Positions 40,346-52,369 are shown, numbered from the stretch's first letter. The stretch is 55,464 nt of DNA from Bimuria novae-zelandiae CBS 107.79 (GCA_010015655.1 ML976795.1:2971-58434); one strand, 5' to 3'. The notes: generated by a model not told the origin, from the letters alone. Program-made: numbers and translations.

Positions 40346-42077
40346 TCCTGCGCGTAGCTAGGTACGCTGACAGGGCCGAATTTGGCAAGTTAACTAAGGT
40401 AACCGGTTGAGTTGTTGGCCCGCAGGCTTTACGGTGACCAGAGTTCGGGTCGTAGATGGTATTCTCTGAAGTATTAGCTAACGTTCTTGTGCAGGTGCGG
40501 ATCGAACTCACAAGCACCCCAACCCCCCGATCTGACCTTAACTGGTCCAACAATCTCGATAAACATCGGAAGCTTGTGGCTGAAAAGGACTTAGTGAGCT
40601 CTCTGCCCTTGACTCCAAACATCCAGGGCATCTTCGCTCTGCTTTCCCTTCGCCTTTTTTTTCCGATAGCTCGCGAACGTCTTGGTGTCTGAAGTGGCGT
40701 TTATCGGCTTCAGGGCGCTTAATCGAGACACACGAACTTCGCTCAGGGCCTACGTCTGGGTAGTGTGCTTGATTGGTAATCTCGAGCTCCTCCTTGATCA
40801 TACCCTGTCTACGGCATTCTGTTATTGTGTTGCGAAATCATGTGCGATAGATCTTACACCAGCAACAGCCTTTGTTTTGTCCACGCTAATATGCATTGTT
40901 CGATGGGGCCACTCATCAACCAGGAATTGTAGCGGATGGTACTGACAGCCGCCTCGACTTCACCGAAGTAGTTGAGCTGCTCGATCTCGCGCACCACATA
41001 GGCCCATACAATGATCTAGATGTTGTAGATACGAATATGGTGATGTTTGGCTTCATAGAGAGCTTTTAGAGAGGGAGGAGGATAGCTCCTGCTTCGTGTC
41101 GGGCTGTTCGTGTTGGACGTGTAGGCGTGACAAGTGAAGAAGAGTCTGTGACGGAGGTCTTGCGTACGCTGTGACTCACGAGCAACTCGAAAGCGGTGCG
41201 GAGATAAGCGAGAAGGCCTTGGACAGTGTGCTTGTTGCTTGCATGCTGTCAGAACAATCTTTGCTACCTGGGGCAATTTACGGGTAGGAGCTCCCGATGT
41301 GTAAGCTGTTGAGGTTGACTTACGGCAATTCTTGGTTGCTTTGGTGTAGCTATGAATGAACCAGATTATGTGCGCCCGTCTTGAGCCGAGCAGATCAGCG
41401 GTGTTGTGGAATAAGGACTACAATCAGGAGCTTTCAGAACGAGAGAGCGGGACAGAGTACAGATAATGCGGCTCGCAATGGGAACAAGTATCGAAGTGAT
41501 CGACTCGGCATGTGAGGTAGATGGAAAGATTGTGGTAGGGCTCTTTAAGTGAGTGTTTGGTGTTCAGAGTGGACAAGGTTGTTGTACCTTCTCACTTTGC
41601 AAGCGACGCAGCACATGCAGTGGCCCGCCAACGTCCCTCATCACACTCTGGATGAAGCCAAAATTGCCCATCTGTGACCATTTATAACTGTATATAACAC
41701 TATGGATTGGAGCTATCTTCACCAAAGAATTGTGCTAACGTATCTTGTGAACAGATGGCCTAGCGGTTCCGCTGCCAGAAAAGGAAATCGTCTCCTTCGG
41801 GAGTCGGAGATCTTTTTTGGACTTTGTTCGATCCTGACTCTGACCTGAGTTTTTGCCTTCTCATTTTGTCTATTCACTGCTCTTCTGCTACTTTTTTTGG
41901 CACTCCCGTATCGTCGCATGCTACCCTCCCTATCAGTCCTTCGAAGACCGACAACCCGCAGTGAATACCCAGACTGGATGATTATAGACACTAAATCACT
42001 GGCTGGGAAGCCATAGAGCTATAATACTACAGCTTATTGTTGCCAAAGATCCTGCCATGTCACTGCTGTCCCTGCTG
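40346..42077. other. Long stretch without a confirmed gene
   Basis: Ordinary base composition and no AT-rich decay. Several minus-strand frames look partly coding (for example 41276-41016), but none has a start, domain and stop that fit together. It may include more of the decayed Argonaute-like gene and the 3' flank of the next gene. Confidence 0.35.
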
Positions 42078-43427
42078 TCACGGCTCAGCGCACTCCATAT
42101 CCTCAGCGACTAACGCACTCGAGATTTCGACCGACTCTTCAAGTATTCCTTCGTCTATATTGCTTCGCAAGCTTCTTACTTCTTCTTTTGAGCTTGTCTC
42201 GTTGGCCTTCCCTGCATCCAATTCTCTAAAAAAGTCCCGCAGGTGGATGAACGTCTCCTGTATGTCGTGCGTCGGACGATCGTCAACTATACAATCGTAA
42301 TACATGTGCATATCATACTCCTTTGCTCGCTGACACCAATCGTCCTGCACCTTGATGCCAATCGAAACCAGCGTCTCTCGGAGCATCTCACTCCCAAGCA
42401 TGAGGAATGCGAACAGCTGCATCCATTTACCACTCTTAAACAGAAAAGGGGCTTTGCAAATGAGCAGCCTCGTCACCTCTCGCCACCGAGAAAAGTTGCT
42501 ATGTGTATCACCTTTGCTGAACGCTTCGTCTTCCAAATCATCGAGTGGATTGGGAAGTATAGCTCGAACAATCTCCGCCACCGTGTATGCCGCTCGTTCA
42601 CATTTTTTTGAGCCCTCCAGAGCTTCATCTTCGTCGACCCACGGGTCAAGCTGGCCCGAGAAACGGACCTTGATATGACCGAGTGGAATGTCAGCCTCTT
42701 GCAGGTTGGGGTCATTGTTCAATCGACTCCAAGCTGCGCGGAGCACGTTCCTTGTGGAGATGCCCTTTTCTGGCCACGTCTCCTTCAATGCCTCGCAAAC
42801 TTCTCTTTCATCCTCCGCGCTCGCAAACGTGTATTCCTCGTCGCTTAGCCGAGCGAACCAATCTTTATCTACTTCTTGCACGGCGTTGCGTCGGATGGCC
42901 TTCCACATCTCCCATTGAGAGTCCTCGCTGTCGTTCTCCAGACATGTCATATCTTTCAACACCGTCCATTCGCTCCCATTTTGCGCCTGGAACTGGAACG
43001 TGTTACCACAATGTACCGCTTCTTTCCACTCAACGGCTGCTAAACCAGTGATGTCTGTCGCATCCTCCCACGTTGTCTCCCACTGCACCTTGTACTGGGT
43101 TCCCGTGGGGTTGGATGGGTGGGGACGCGCTGCGAGTATTCGACGAGCAGACCACTGGTTGATGCCATGACTGGTAGTGCCGACAGTCCGATTTCGATCT
43201 GTGCCTCGCTTTTCGGGTCGAGCTTGGGGTAACACTGAGAGGTCTCTTTTCCTCAGGGGTTTCACGGGCGTTGGTGTTGGCTTCGGGCGGGCTAAATGCT
43301 TTGCGATAGTGCGGTTGGAATTTTTGGAGGCCGGGTAGGGTGTATGACGCTTTCGCGGTATCTGATTATTGATGCGGCGCTCCAAAGCTGCTTTGGAGAG
43401 GCCGAAGGGTGAGGAGGCAGCTACCAT
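42078..43427 (-). CDS. Uncharacterised protein with chromodomain-like segment
   Basis: A 449-residue intronless ORF with a clean ATG and stop. The N-terminal 100 residues are basic (RKRHTPYP, RPKPTPTPVKPLRKRD), suiting nuclear location. Residues about 108-140 read YKVQWETTWEDATDITGLAA, resembling the beta-strand and W-E core of chromodomains (YxVxWxxxxWE). The remainder is acidic and helical (EEYTFASAEDEREVCEALKETW; DDLEDEAFSKGD) without a family I know. Chromodomain-like proteins bind methylated histones or, in retroelements, guide integration. No reverse transcriptase is attached here, so a host or lineage-specific gene is more likely. The near-full-length open frame shows no RIP damage. 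Confidence 0.6.
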   Translation of the reverse strand: MVAASSPFGLSKAALERRINNQIPRKRHTPYPASKNSNRTIAKHLARPKPTPTPVKPLRKRDLSVLPQARPEKRGTDRNRTVGTTSHGINQWSARRILAARPHPSNPTGTQYKVQWETTWEDATDITGLAAVEWKEAVHCGNTFQFQAQNGSEWTVLKDMTCLENDSEDSQWEMWKAIRRNAVQEVDKDWFARLSDEEYTFASAEDEREVCEALKETWPEKGISTRNVLRAAWSRLNNDPNLQEADIPLGHIKVRFSGQLDPWVDEDEALEGSKKCERAAYTVAEIVRAILPNPLDDLEDEAFSKGDTHSNFSRWREVTRLLICKAPFLFKSGKWMQLFAFLMLGSEMLRETLVSIGIKVQDDWCQRAKEYDMHMYYDCIVDDRPTHDIQETFIHLRDFFRELDAGKANETSSKEEVRSLRSNIDEGILEESVEISSALVAEDMECAEP

Positions 43428-43966
43428 TGTGGTTGAAGTCGCAAACTACGTGACAGGTTGAATTCTTTACCAACGCAAATTCCGTGCAGGCTGAAGTCAC
43501 ACGGTTTATGTAGCATTTGTGTTTTTTTAACAACCGATAATCGCAAATTACAATCTCACGGAATTGCTGCTTGCCACCATAAAACACAAATTGCGTGTTT
43601 GTTCATGGTGATGTATAAGAGCAGACCTTTTGGCCGGTATTGGAGTCACTACATCAGTCTTTGCATGATTTCAATCTCTTGAGGTTGATTTTCTAAGAAT
43701 TAGATGACCATTGCTTTGTTCACCTTGCCAGTAAGCTCCGGTTTCAGGCGCATATCGAGTTCTTTGTCGTTCCCCATGTCACTATTTCTTTTATTGCGTC
43801 AAGTACCCCAACGCGGCCATACCTAGCAAGGGCCCTATGGAATAATACACCCTATTTCAACGTATAACCCACATCTATCTACCAGAGACTTAGAATCAAC
43901 CTCACATATACTTGCCACCACCGACACGCACACTTTCGAGTGACATAATCAACCCTTTAAGCGCCT
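43428..43966. other. Intergenic region
   Basis: Between the divergent chromo-like gene and the next plus-strand gene; presumably both promoters. No repeats seen. Confidence 0.4.
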
Positions 43967-44333
43967 ATGTCAAGAGAAAAGACAATAGTGAACAAAGAGC
44001 TGCCAAGCATGCATCCAACCTCTTTCAACGGCCAAAAGTTATCGGTCATATATAAACACCCCAACCAATCCGTTATACCCTCTCTCACTCAAAGCACACA
44101 AGCATCAACGGCCCATCATCACCACCACCGCCGCCGCTCGATGCGATCGCCCAGAAGAGCCCAAGATACGAGCCTGAAACATCGAGACCACCACAGCAAA
44201 CTCGAGCACCGCTATCAAGAAAGGTAAGACATTCCAACAATCTTCCTTTTCCTATGGTTACAATACTTCTGTAACATGAAGTTGCCTCAATGTTTGTCCC
44301 GAGCTAAGAAGACAGCCAAGGCAAACCAGAGCC

Positions 44334-45189
44334 ATGTCCGGATCGTCTCCTGCTACATGGTCTTCTTCTGCATCATCTCCAACCTCTGACTCCGGATTTT
44401 CGATGTCAGTCTTCGATCGACTCGAGAAGAAGCTTGCTCCACTACGTGGTGCGGCCATCGGCTACGTTGAGGGACTCCAGAAAGCGTCAAACAAGGTGAT
44501 TTCAGGCATGACAGCACGCAACATGGACGACCTAAATCTAGATAGTTTATACCATATAGAGAGAATTGATGCAGACGTCTACGCGATATCTTACGAGTCA
44601 AAGACTTCAGGCGAGGAGGAGATATGGAATGGAGAACTCCCTGAGGACCTCCGGCTGCCAGCTTTTTTCACCCGTAACTGCACCAAAGCCGTGTACTGCC
44701 TCCTCCCACTAGTCCGTGAAATTCTTAACAGTGGGTCGATCCTATGTCTAGTTGCCTGTTATTTACTAACGAAGAGAAGATGATCCTGTCTTCAAATCGG
44801 CCACCTGGAACCGCGAGTACATCTATATGGACCTGCTGTTGTTTGATGTCAACGAGGACGGCACACAGATCGAGGATCCGTTGCAATTCGTCGCTCATGA
44901 TTTCATCGTCATTCACACCCAAGAATCTAAGGGGAAATTCGTTCTAGATCTTACCGGAGATCAGTTCGGCATCGAGCCCTGGTTACAGACTAAAAGGGAC
45001 TACCAGAAGGCATACGTTCTTGACCACCGACTTGTCAGCAGCTTTAGAGAGTACGATAATATTGAAGCCGTGGAGCAACAAGGTCCAAAGAATCGCGCCC
45101 TCAAAGTTGTGGTTGTCAAGGCACTACAAGAGCTTAAAGCCGACCGCCAAATCACCTGGGAGAACTTCCATCTCTCGGAGGGAGAATAA
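44334..45189 (+). CDS. Two-exon protein of unknown function
   Basis: Exons 44334-44715 and 44780-45189, 263 residues. The 64-bp intron (GTGAAA...TACTAAC...AAG) joins PLV to HDPVFKSATWNREYIYMD in phase. The N-terminus is Ser-rich (MSGSSPATWSSSASSP). The body has MDLLLFDVNEDGTQIEDP, FVLDLTGDQFG, then TKRDYQKAYVLDHRLV. The V-L-D-L-T-G-x-Q-F-G motif is a recurring element in fungal lineage-specific proteins, but I do not know a function. An upstream start at 43967 is possible: an 85-bp intron (44224-44308) would join it in frame, adding a His/Arg-rich 94-residue extension. That part looks more like a leader. No signal peptide. Confidence 0.65.
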
Positions 45190-45908
45190 CGAGAGGAGAT
45201 ACAGGAGACACTAAAGGCCCTGGTGAGGGATAAGGTGGTGGCGGCGCTTCTGGCCTAGCGTTGAGAAGAAGACGAGAATATATATTTGGGGACTCTCTTT
45301 GGAGGCCATTGTTGTTATCAACAACCAGAAAATTACTGTGAACGTGCGTGGTGGCGGCAGGACAATGGAAGGACGACCGTCGAATTCTGCGACCCGGGGG
45401 TACAGGTCTCCTGGTTTGTTTGTAAAATACTTGTGGTTTTCTGCTCTTCCTATCGAATTTGTTCCAGGTTGCGGTTTCCTGGAGAACGGGGTTATATAGA
45501 TTTGCGATACCCAAGACAACAATAGATATAGAGTGGAGTCATTGTATGATAGGGCTGTACTAGCTAGCTGGTTGCAAGAAAAGATTGATTCGGACGTAAC
45601 GTCCCTCACTATAGGTAGAAAAACACTCTTCGTCGAAAATTAAGCGAGATACCCATCTCCGATTAAGTCGATACCTGTCTACATGTCTTAATAATGTTTG
45701 CGCGCTCGTAGATCACGTTGTCTGGCTCCCTCTCTATATTATTAACTGGGTCAACCCGAAAAATACAAGTGCCTTATAGCTGTCTTGCCGATCTCGCGTA
45801 AGGCCTTATTTCATGCCAGAATCGCGAATGCTTGCTATGGAATTAGCTGTAGGATCTTTTGTGGCGCACAGTCACAACGATCAGGGAGCTCGAAAACAAA
45901 GTCTATTA
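45190..45908. other. Gene-to-transposon transition
   Basis: No gene supported. Base composition declines toward the pogo element. Short open frames on both strands lack family features. Confidence 0.35.
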
Positions 45909-48042
45909 GTGTTTCGCACCACCCAATGCACGCTACGGGCCAATGCACGCGGAACACCAAATCACTCTCACAACAACAATGAGTTTCTGAACCATGCACG
46001 ATAGCTGAATTGTTCTAATAATTCATTATATAACTAAACAAACTGCTGCGAAAAAGATGTACTATTTAAATTTTAACAAAAGCTTAATGTTGCGGCCACC
46101 CCAGGTCGTGATTACGTGTGAAGGATTCTAGGTCTCCGCATCCTTAACCTCTGTAACAACCTAAACCTAGGCCTTTTTCTTCTATTATTTTAAGAGAGGC
46201 TTTAGGGCCTTCCTCTTTCCCTTTTAGGAAGGTTATATAGCCTTCTTAGAGTTATCTTTCTTAATTCTTTAACGTTCCCGGGCAGCCTATTTCTTAGCCT
46301 TAATCTTCTCCCTTTCCTCCTTCTTCTTAACTCTTAACCTTTCTCTTTCTTCTTTCTCTTAAAGCTTAAGGACTTTCTATTAAGCCTTCTCTACCTTTAT
46401 ACGAGCTTTCTTAAGTTGTTGCTCTTTTTCTTCTTATTTCTTAATCCTCTCACGGAACCGGGCCTCCCTTATCTTTAAAAGTGACCAGAACACTACACCA
46501 CCATAGTATTCCTTTCTCTATTAAAGGTCAAGAGTCTTGCTCTTCTTCTTGTGTTTCCTTATTAATAAAACAGCCTGCCGCAGGCCTTCTACTTCAGTGT
46601 GAAGGAGGTTATTTTAAACTGTAATATAGTGGAGTAAACGTTAAAGCTTCTAAACGTCTTTACTACTCTAATCTTTAACTTAAGACTATACGATGGTTTT
46701 AATTTTGTGCTAGTTCTTCTTACTAAGTACTAAGGTAGAGCTCTCTCGTGAATCTTAAAGTTCTGGAGTTAATTTAATGAATTTCTTAAGGATAACCTCT
46801 CTGTTGGTTAGCCATATACTAGTGGCCTTAAAAGCTTTAAGAATAAGCTCTTCTCTAAAGGAAGAGGTCTAGGCCTGCTAGAATAGAGGAAAGAAGTCTC
46901 CTTTAACTATTAAGACTAGTCCTTAGGCGTTATAGAGGTGTTTTGTAAGCGCGTTAGAGTAGTCTATTAAGAGAGGCTTAAACATTACTACATCTAGTGG
47001 TTAAAGCCTGTGAGTTAAATAAGGAGGAAATACTATAAGTAGAATTCGATTCTAGTTACAGTAGTTGATAAAATCTATTGTGATGTAAGATCTATAGCCA
47101 TCTAGGATAAGTAACCTCCATGCGCGTCTATCCTTTTGAGCCTTCTCTTTAGTGTATTAATCAAACACCTGTTCTAGCCATGCAAGGCCTATATTATTGT
47201 TACTCTATCTATTTAGAGATAAGCTAATAAAGGCCTTATGTTTTCCTGCTCGTACGCCTTCTACCCAAGAGGATTGGATAGATGAGTTGGCTGAGGCAAA
47301 AAGAAGCCCAGGCGGGAGAGAGGATCTATCACCACATATACATGCTAACAAGGTTATCTACTCTTAATTCCCATCTTAAAGAGCTTCTCTTACTTCCTTT
47401 CTATCCTATATTGCTTTACTAAAGATCCTTTTGCTTCTTCTAATAATCCCAGTAAGGAAGCCTTTCTTATCTATATTATACGAGTGCTAAGGCTGTATCT
47501 TGTATTCCTCTATCTTGTCATGTAGAAGTTGAAAGAATTACTAATATTTATCCCCTAAATCAGCTCTGTGTCAGTCACGGTCCATTCTAGCAGTCTAGTG
47601 TGATTCAATATTATTCTTGTGCCGGGCGATAAATCGGGTAACCTAGTTCTGGCTCACGTCTTGTTTTGCTATTGCAGAGGCGAAATTTCGTACTATCTCC
47701 CTTGTAGGTTGTAGCCGACGAGCTGTAAGGCCTTCTATGTACTTTACAAGCTCTGCCTCTTGTTGTGGGTTGAGCTTTTGGGTGTTAGAGATACGTGTTA
47801 TTCTTAAGGCTGTAATCCCTTTGTGCCAGCACATTAGCGTTGTACAAATAACACTATACTTTTTTATAATTATCGCGTAAGAGAAAGTTTCGCATAGCTC
47901 TAGGGATTTAATTTCTTTAATTGCTTCGTCAATCGGATCTATATCGGTTAAGTTATGAGGTAGCGAAAATATGGTGTTAATTGAGGGGTAAAGTACTAGC
48001 GCGTGCATTGGCCCGTAGCGTGCATTGGGTGGTGCGAAACAC
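45909..48042 (-). mobile_element. Pogo/Fot1-type DNA transposon with perfect inverted repeats
   Basis: 2134 bp bounded by identical inverted repeats of about 43 bp (45909-45951, GTGTTTCGCACCACCCAATG..., and 48000-48042), each next to a TA target duplication, as in Tc1/mariner. The minus strand encodes a transposase relic. 48008-47643 has IDEAIKEIKSL...SVICTTLMCWHKG, a psq-type helix-turn-helix, then the CENP-B-like second domain (LNPQQEAELVKYIEGLTAR). The C-terminal part (46450-46200) is Lys/Glu-rich coding decayed by stops. The interior carries RIP-type stops, while the ends are intact, so it could in principle be mobilised by a related transposase. Confidence 0.85.
47643..48008 (-). pseudogene. 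Pogo transposase N-terminal DNA-binding domain
   Basis: 121 open codons containing an HTH_psq-like segment and the start of a Tc5/CENP-B-type HTH. The start codon would lie in the terminal repeat (MHAL...). A stop ends it before the DDE domain, so it is a non-functional fragment. Confidence 0.7.
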
Positions 48043-48579
48043 TAAGGAGAGGAAGCTCTACGACGACTAGCTATTTATGGGTTCAGGGGATCGCGTGCTT
48101 GGCTGCTCGGCTGCTCGGCTTAACCCTAGCTAGCGCAGAAAGCTCTAGCAAGGTGCCTTTTGCAACATCTTTACTATACGAGGGACACGAGGAAAAGTGC
48201 CTAAGCGCTAAGAATCTATCTATCACAATAGTAAGTCATTAGGAGCCATATGGCTTCTACTACGCGGAGGTTCATGGAAGATCGCCACCCTGGTCGGAGA
48301 TATCGGAGTAATCGAGTTCCATAACAGGCTAGCTGAGATCGCTGTATCCCCCGCACCGTCAAAATCGCACACCCACGGACCACCTGGTGAGCGCCAATCA
48401 GAGCGTTGCTTAGCTCAACTCTAGAGAGCTATCGTGATAATAGTAAAATAATAATTTAAGCTTTAAATCCCGCACAAAACGCGTTTTTCTTTTTATAATT
48501 AATAATACATAGTGCTATATAAGATTCTAATTTAGTGCGCTACACTAAATATACGAAACCCTGCGGCCTAAGGCCTTAA
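48043..48579. other. Sequence between pogo and piggyBac relics
   Basis: Partly G+C-rich (48240-48420), then AT-rich. It probably holds the left end of the piggyBac-like element, but I could not define its inverted repeat or TTAA site. Confidence 0.3.
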
Positions 48580-49107
48580 TTGCCAACTACTCCACCAGCT
48601 GCCTGGCAGCCTCTCTCTATATACAACGACGACGTCGGCAGCGCCCACCTGCCTACTGGCATAGATGCCACTAATCCTTTTGCCTTGTTTAGTCTCTTTT
48701 TTGACGCCGCACAGCTCGAAAAGCTAGCCCAACATACGAACCAACACGCAGAGCAAGTACGAGCTGAGGATGCCGCCCAGGGCAGGCCACACGCCCGGGC
48801 GTGGAAACCGACGTCGAAAACTGAGCTCTACACCTACTTGGCCATCCTTATGTATATGGGCGTACACCGGGAGCCTACAATCGAGGAGTACTGGGGGAAG
48901 CTACACAAAAACGCGCCTACTTACTCCATTAACAACTACATGGCCTGTACGCGCTGGCAGCAGCTCAATCGCTACATGTACTGTACAGAAGCTCCGCAGT
49001 CGTTCAAATCGCCATTTGGGCGCGTATAGGATCTCTCTAAGCACCTACGCTCGACATCCTCTACTGTTTGGCACGCTAGTAAGCACCTCTGCGTCGACGA
49101 AGCTATT
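48580..49107 (+). pseudogene. PiggyBac-like (DDE_Tnp_1_7) transposase fragment
   Basis: Frame with NPFALFSLFFDAAQLEKLAQHTN, RAWKPTSKTELYTYLAILMYMG, HREPTIEEYWG and TRWQQLNRYM, followed after a TAG by LSKHLRSTSSTVW and KHLCVDEA. This is the N-terminal half of piggyBac-type transposases up to the first catalytic Asp (VDE). It stops exactly where the Gypsy LTR begins at 49108. The C-terminal half is not in the window. An ATG is missing at the apparent start (TTG), perhaps a mutation. Confidence 0.75.
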
Positions 49108-49539
49108 TGTTAAGTCCCTACGGGTAGCTAGTCCGTAAGTAGTTAGGGTTAGTTCTCGGGCAAGAGTACTTATTAGGCAAGGAAGGGGTATTGACTGCTT
49201 AAGCTAGTTAATAGGGTTGTTGGTATCGAGAGAGCGTAGGAGTTATAATTAAATTAACTAGAGCCTAAGTTAAATCTAAACGATAGATTAATAAACAGGT
49301 TAAACACGAGTATGAGAGTTCATCCTCGCGTTCCTATATACTATGCTGAGTCCTAAGAATCCCAAATGTCCCATGTGTCCCATAAGTCCCAGAATCCCAT
49401 ATGCCAAGATACGATTAGGACTTCCAATAATTCTGGGACTCGTGACTTGTGTTACGTGATTGCTTAGCCCGGGTGTGCTAAGACGTCGGTGGTTCTTAAC
49501 TATTATTGCCCCACCTATGTAACATGTTAGATCCTAATA
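49108..49539 (-). repeat. Gypsy 3' LTR
   Basis: 432 bp. Shares GGTTCTCGGGCAAGAGTACTTATTAGGCAAGG with the right LTR, and several blocks with the solo LTR at 16946. Confidence 0.85.
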
Positions 49540-49565
49540 TTAGCTCCCCTCTCCGAGCTTAATGT

Positions 49566-50090
49566 CCTTATGAGTTCTAAACTTATAAAGCCATTTTCTC
49601 GATCCGCCCGATACCATTATTCCTAAGCTAATCGCCTTAAGCAAGACTACGTGTTCGCGATAGTCGCGTGCACCTATTACGTGAAAAAGTAGCTACTATA
49701 TTAGTTATCGTCTTTGCACTTAAAGTGCACAAATTACGTTCAGTTTAATAATCAGAAGTGCGAGCCGGAAGAGGTTCCTTTACCAGATTACTCAAAGATA
49801 GATGCAGAGATAAAAAGGTTAGAAAAGTTAGAGGCCAAGGAGGAAGCGAAGCTTCAGGTAAAAGAGAAGCTTACTCATGCGGCTCTCCTTCGTGCACGTC
49901 TAGCACGAGAGAAGATGGCGCGGTTGCGCGATCAGCGTAAAAAGTTACGTTGAAAGGAACAAGAACTGTTTAATCGTGGCATGTCCACGATTAACAAGTT
50001 AGAAGCGTTAGAGGCCCGTGAGGAGCTTGCACAAGTAGTGGCTTTAGTCAATCCTAAGGCTGCCTTAGGTGCGGAGGTGATTAATTAGTC
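49566..50090 (+). CDS. Antisense Cys-rich coiled-coil ORF inside the Gypsy element
   Basis: Opposite to pol, between integrase and the 3' LTR. The continuous part is 49714-49953: KCTNYVQFNNQKCEPEEV, then a charged coiled coil, IDAEIKRLEKLEAKEEAKLQ and ARLAREKMARLRDQRKKLR. A TGA (probably from CGA) follows, and the frame goes on EQELFNRGMSTINKLEALEAREEL to about 50088. Upstream, with stops, the frame has further Cys (VACTYYVKK, then LSSLHLKCTNY), suggesting a small zinc cluster before the coil. I do not know its function. It is far less degraded than the surrounding pol, so it may be an accessory gene of the element. Confidence 0.5.
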
Positions 50091-52369
50091 CGTAATCTGG
50101 TCTAAGCCTTCGTCTTCTTTAGCTACTTAATGGCGTGCTAATATTGCTGTATTCTTTCTTAGCTATTCCGTAAGTGTTCTTTAGGTTCCCATGTATTTTC
50201 GCTGTGTGGATATTCTTTCTATTTAATAAGATATGTTCGTGGCTGATCTGTATGTTGTAGTATTTTCTTAACTTCGAATTTGGTTTCTTCCTTTGGCTAG
50301 TGATAGAAGGTTGTCTTAACTAGTGTTTCTAGGTCTGCTAGTTCTAGTCAGTCTATGTGGAATACCGGATGTATTTTGGCATCTGGCGGTAGTTCCAATC
50401 AATAGTTGACCAGTGATACTTGTTTCGAAATAAAAAATAGTCCGACCTTAACATGGTCTAGTTTCTTATGCTTCTTCTTTTGAGTTCGAAGATTCTTCGT
50501 AAGCAGGTATGCTTTATCCCCCTTTTTCAGCTGAGGTGCCATTTTTCGTTTCTTGTTAGTGTAGGAAATGCTTTACTGTTGAGCTTTCTCAAGGTTTCTT
50601 TGGAGTTGTTCGTGTATTTTCTTCATGTTTTCTGCTATGTTGATGGCTTCTTCCGTTTTAATCGTTGTAGGAAATACTTAATCAAAGAGATGTGGGTGTC
50701 TTCCGTGGTTTACATAAAATGGTGTGTATCCTGTTACTGCTAATACCTTATTGTTATATGCTAATTATGCCATAGGTAATAATAAAATCCAGTTATTCTT
50801 CTGGTTATTGCAGTAGATGCGTAGGTACGTTTCAATCGTTTAATTCGTACGTTCTGTCTGTCCGTCCGTTTGCGGGTGATAGGCTGTTAATAACTTTCGT
50901 TTTGTTCTAATAAGTGCCATAAGGGTTGTCCAGTAGTTTAATGTGAAGAGCTTGTCTCTATCGCTGATAATTGTCTTTGGAATTCCATGGTGTCGTATAA
51001 GTCGATCTAGGATGAGAAACGCGAGTTCCTTGGCCGTAGTCGTCTTTTAACATAGTAATAGTTCTACATATTTGGTGAATCTGCATATGATTACTAATAT
51101 CGAGTCGTAGCTCATTCCTGTTACTGTGTCTTTTAACTTGGGTAGTCTAGTTACAAAGTCCATTACGATATCTTCCTATAGTGCTGTTAGAATCTGTATT
51201 ATTTGCATCTCACTGTACTTAAGATAAGTAGCATGTTTATTCTTTTGGCAGTCTGCGCACTTGCGTATGTACGTTATTACTGCTTCTTTAATCCCTTAGA
51301 ATGTGTAGTTTCGTTGAATAAGTTCCATTGTCTTCTTAATTCCTGGGTGTCCGTATACTGGGTTATCATAGTATTATTGTATAACCTCTATCTATTGTTC
51401 CTTGGGTACTTCTCGCGTGAGTACAAGGAGTTGATTGAGTTCTGCCGTAGGTTCTAAAGAACCATCGGGTTTTTGTTTTAGTATCGCGGAGTAGGTTTTT
51501 ACTTTATCTCCTATAAAGTCGTGTCGTTAGCTAAGTGCGTCTGCTCGTCCGTTTTCTTTACCAGGTGTATATACAATCTTGAATTTGTATTATCCAAGCG
51601 TTTCCAACCATCTTACCTGTCTTAGTGTAAGTTCTTTCGTGGTCGTGAAGCGTGTAAGGTTCTTATAATCTATAAAGATCTCAAGCGTAGAGCAGCTAAG
51701 AGCGTAGATTCTCTAGTGCTTTAGTGTTTTAACAATTGCGTATAGTTCTTTGTCGTGTACGTCATATCGTGCTTCCGTGTCGGTGAACTTGCATGAGTAA
51801 TATGTAATAGGGTGCCATTTGCCATCTTTTTCTTACTTCGCGCAGGCGCCTATCGCGAGGTCACTTGCGTCTGTTTCGATTCGTAGTGGTTTTCCATCCC
51901 TAAAGTGGATGAGTACTGGTGGCATAATGCATACGGTCTTTAAGAGTTAAAACGACATTCTACACTCTACAGTCCATGCGAATAGTGTGTCTTTTCTTAT
52001 AAGGTTTATAAGTGGTATCGTGATCTTTGCGTAATCCTTAATAAATTATTAATTAAATCTATAGAATCTTAAGAATTCTTAGATGTTCTTCGCCGTCTTT
52101 AGTATTGGCTAGTTCTTAATACATTTAATCTTGTTAGGTGCGACTTTAATTCCTTTTGTGCTAATAACGTGTCCTAGGAATTTAAGTCGTGTTACGTGCC
52201 ATTTGCACTTCTTTAGCTTAATCCTAAGATATGCCTTATCTAGTGCTGTTAGTACTATTTATACGTGCGGGACGTGGTCCTCGTCGTTCTTAAAGTAAAT
52301 AAGTATATCGTCCATATATGCGATAACGAATATGTCCAAATAGTTACGTAATATAAAGTTAACTAGCGC

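Noticed and set aside
41750..41825. tRNA-like stretch: TGGCCTAGCGG (A-box-like), a CTCC-TTCG-GGAG hairpin and a T run
   Set aside because: No B-box (GGTTCRANYCC) and no acceptor stem that pairs. It cannot be folded into a cloverleaf.
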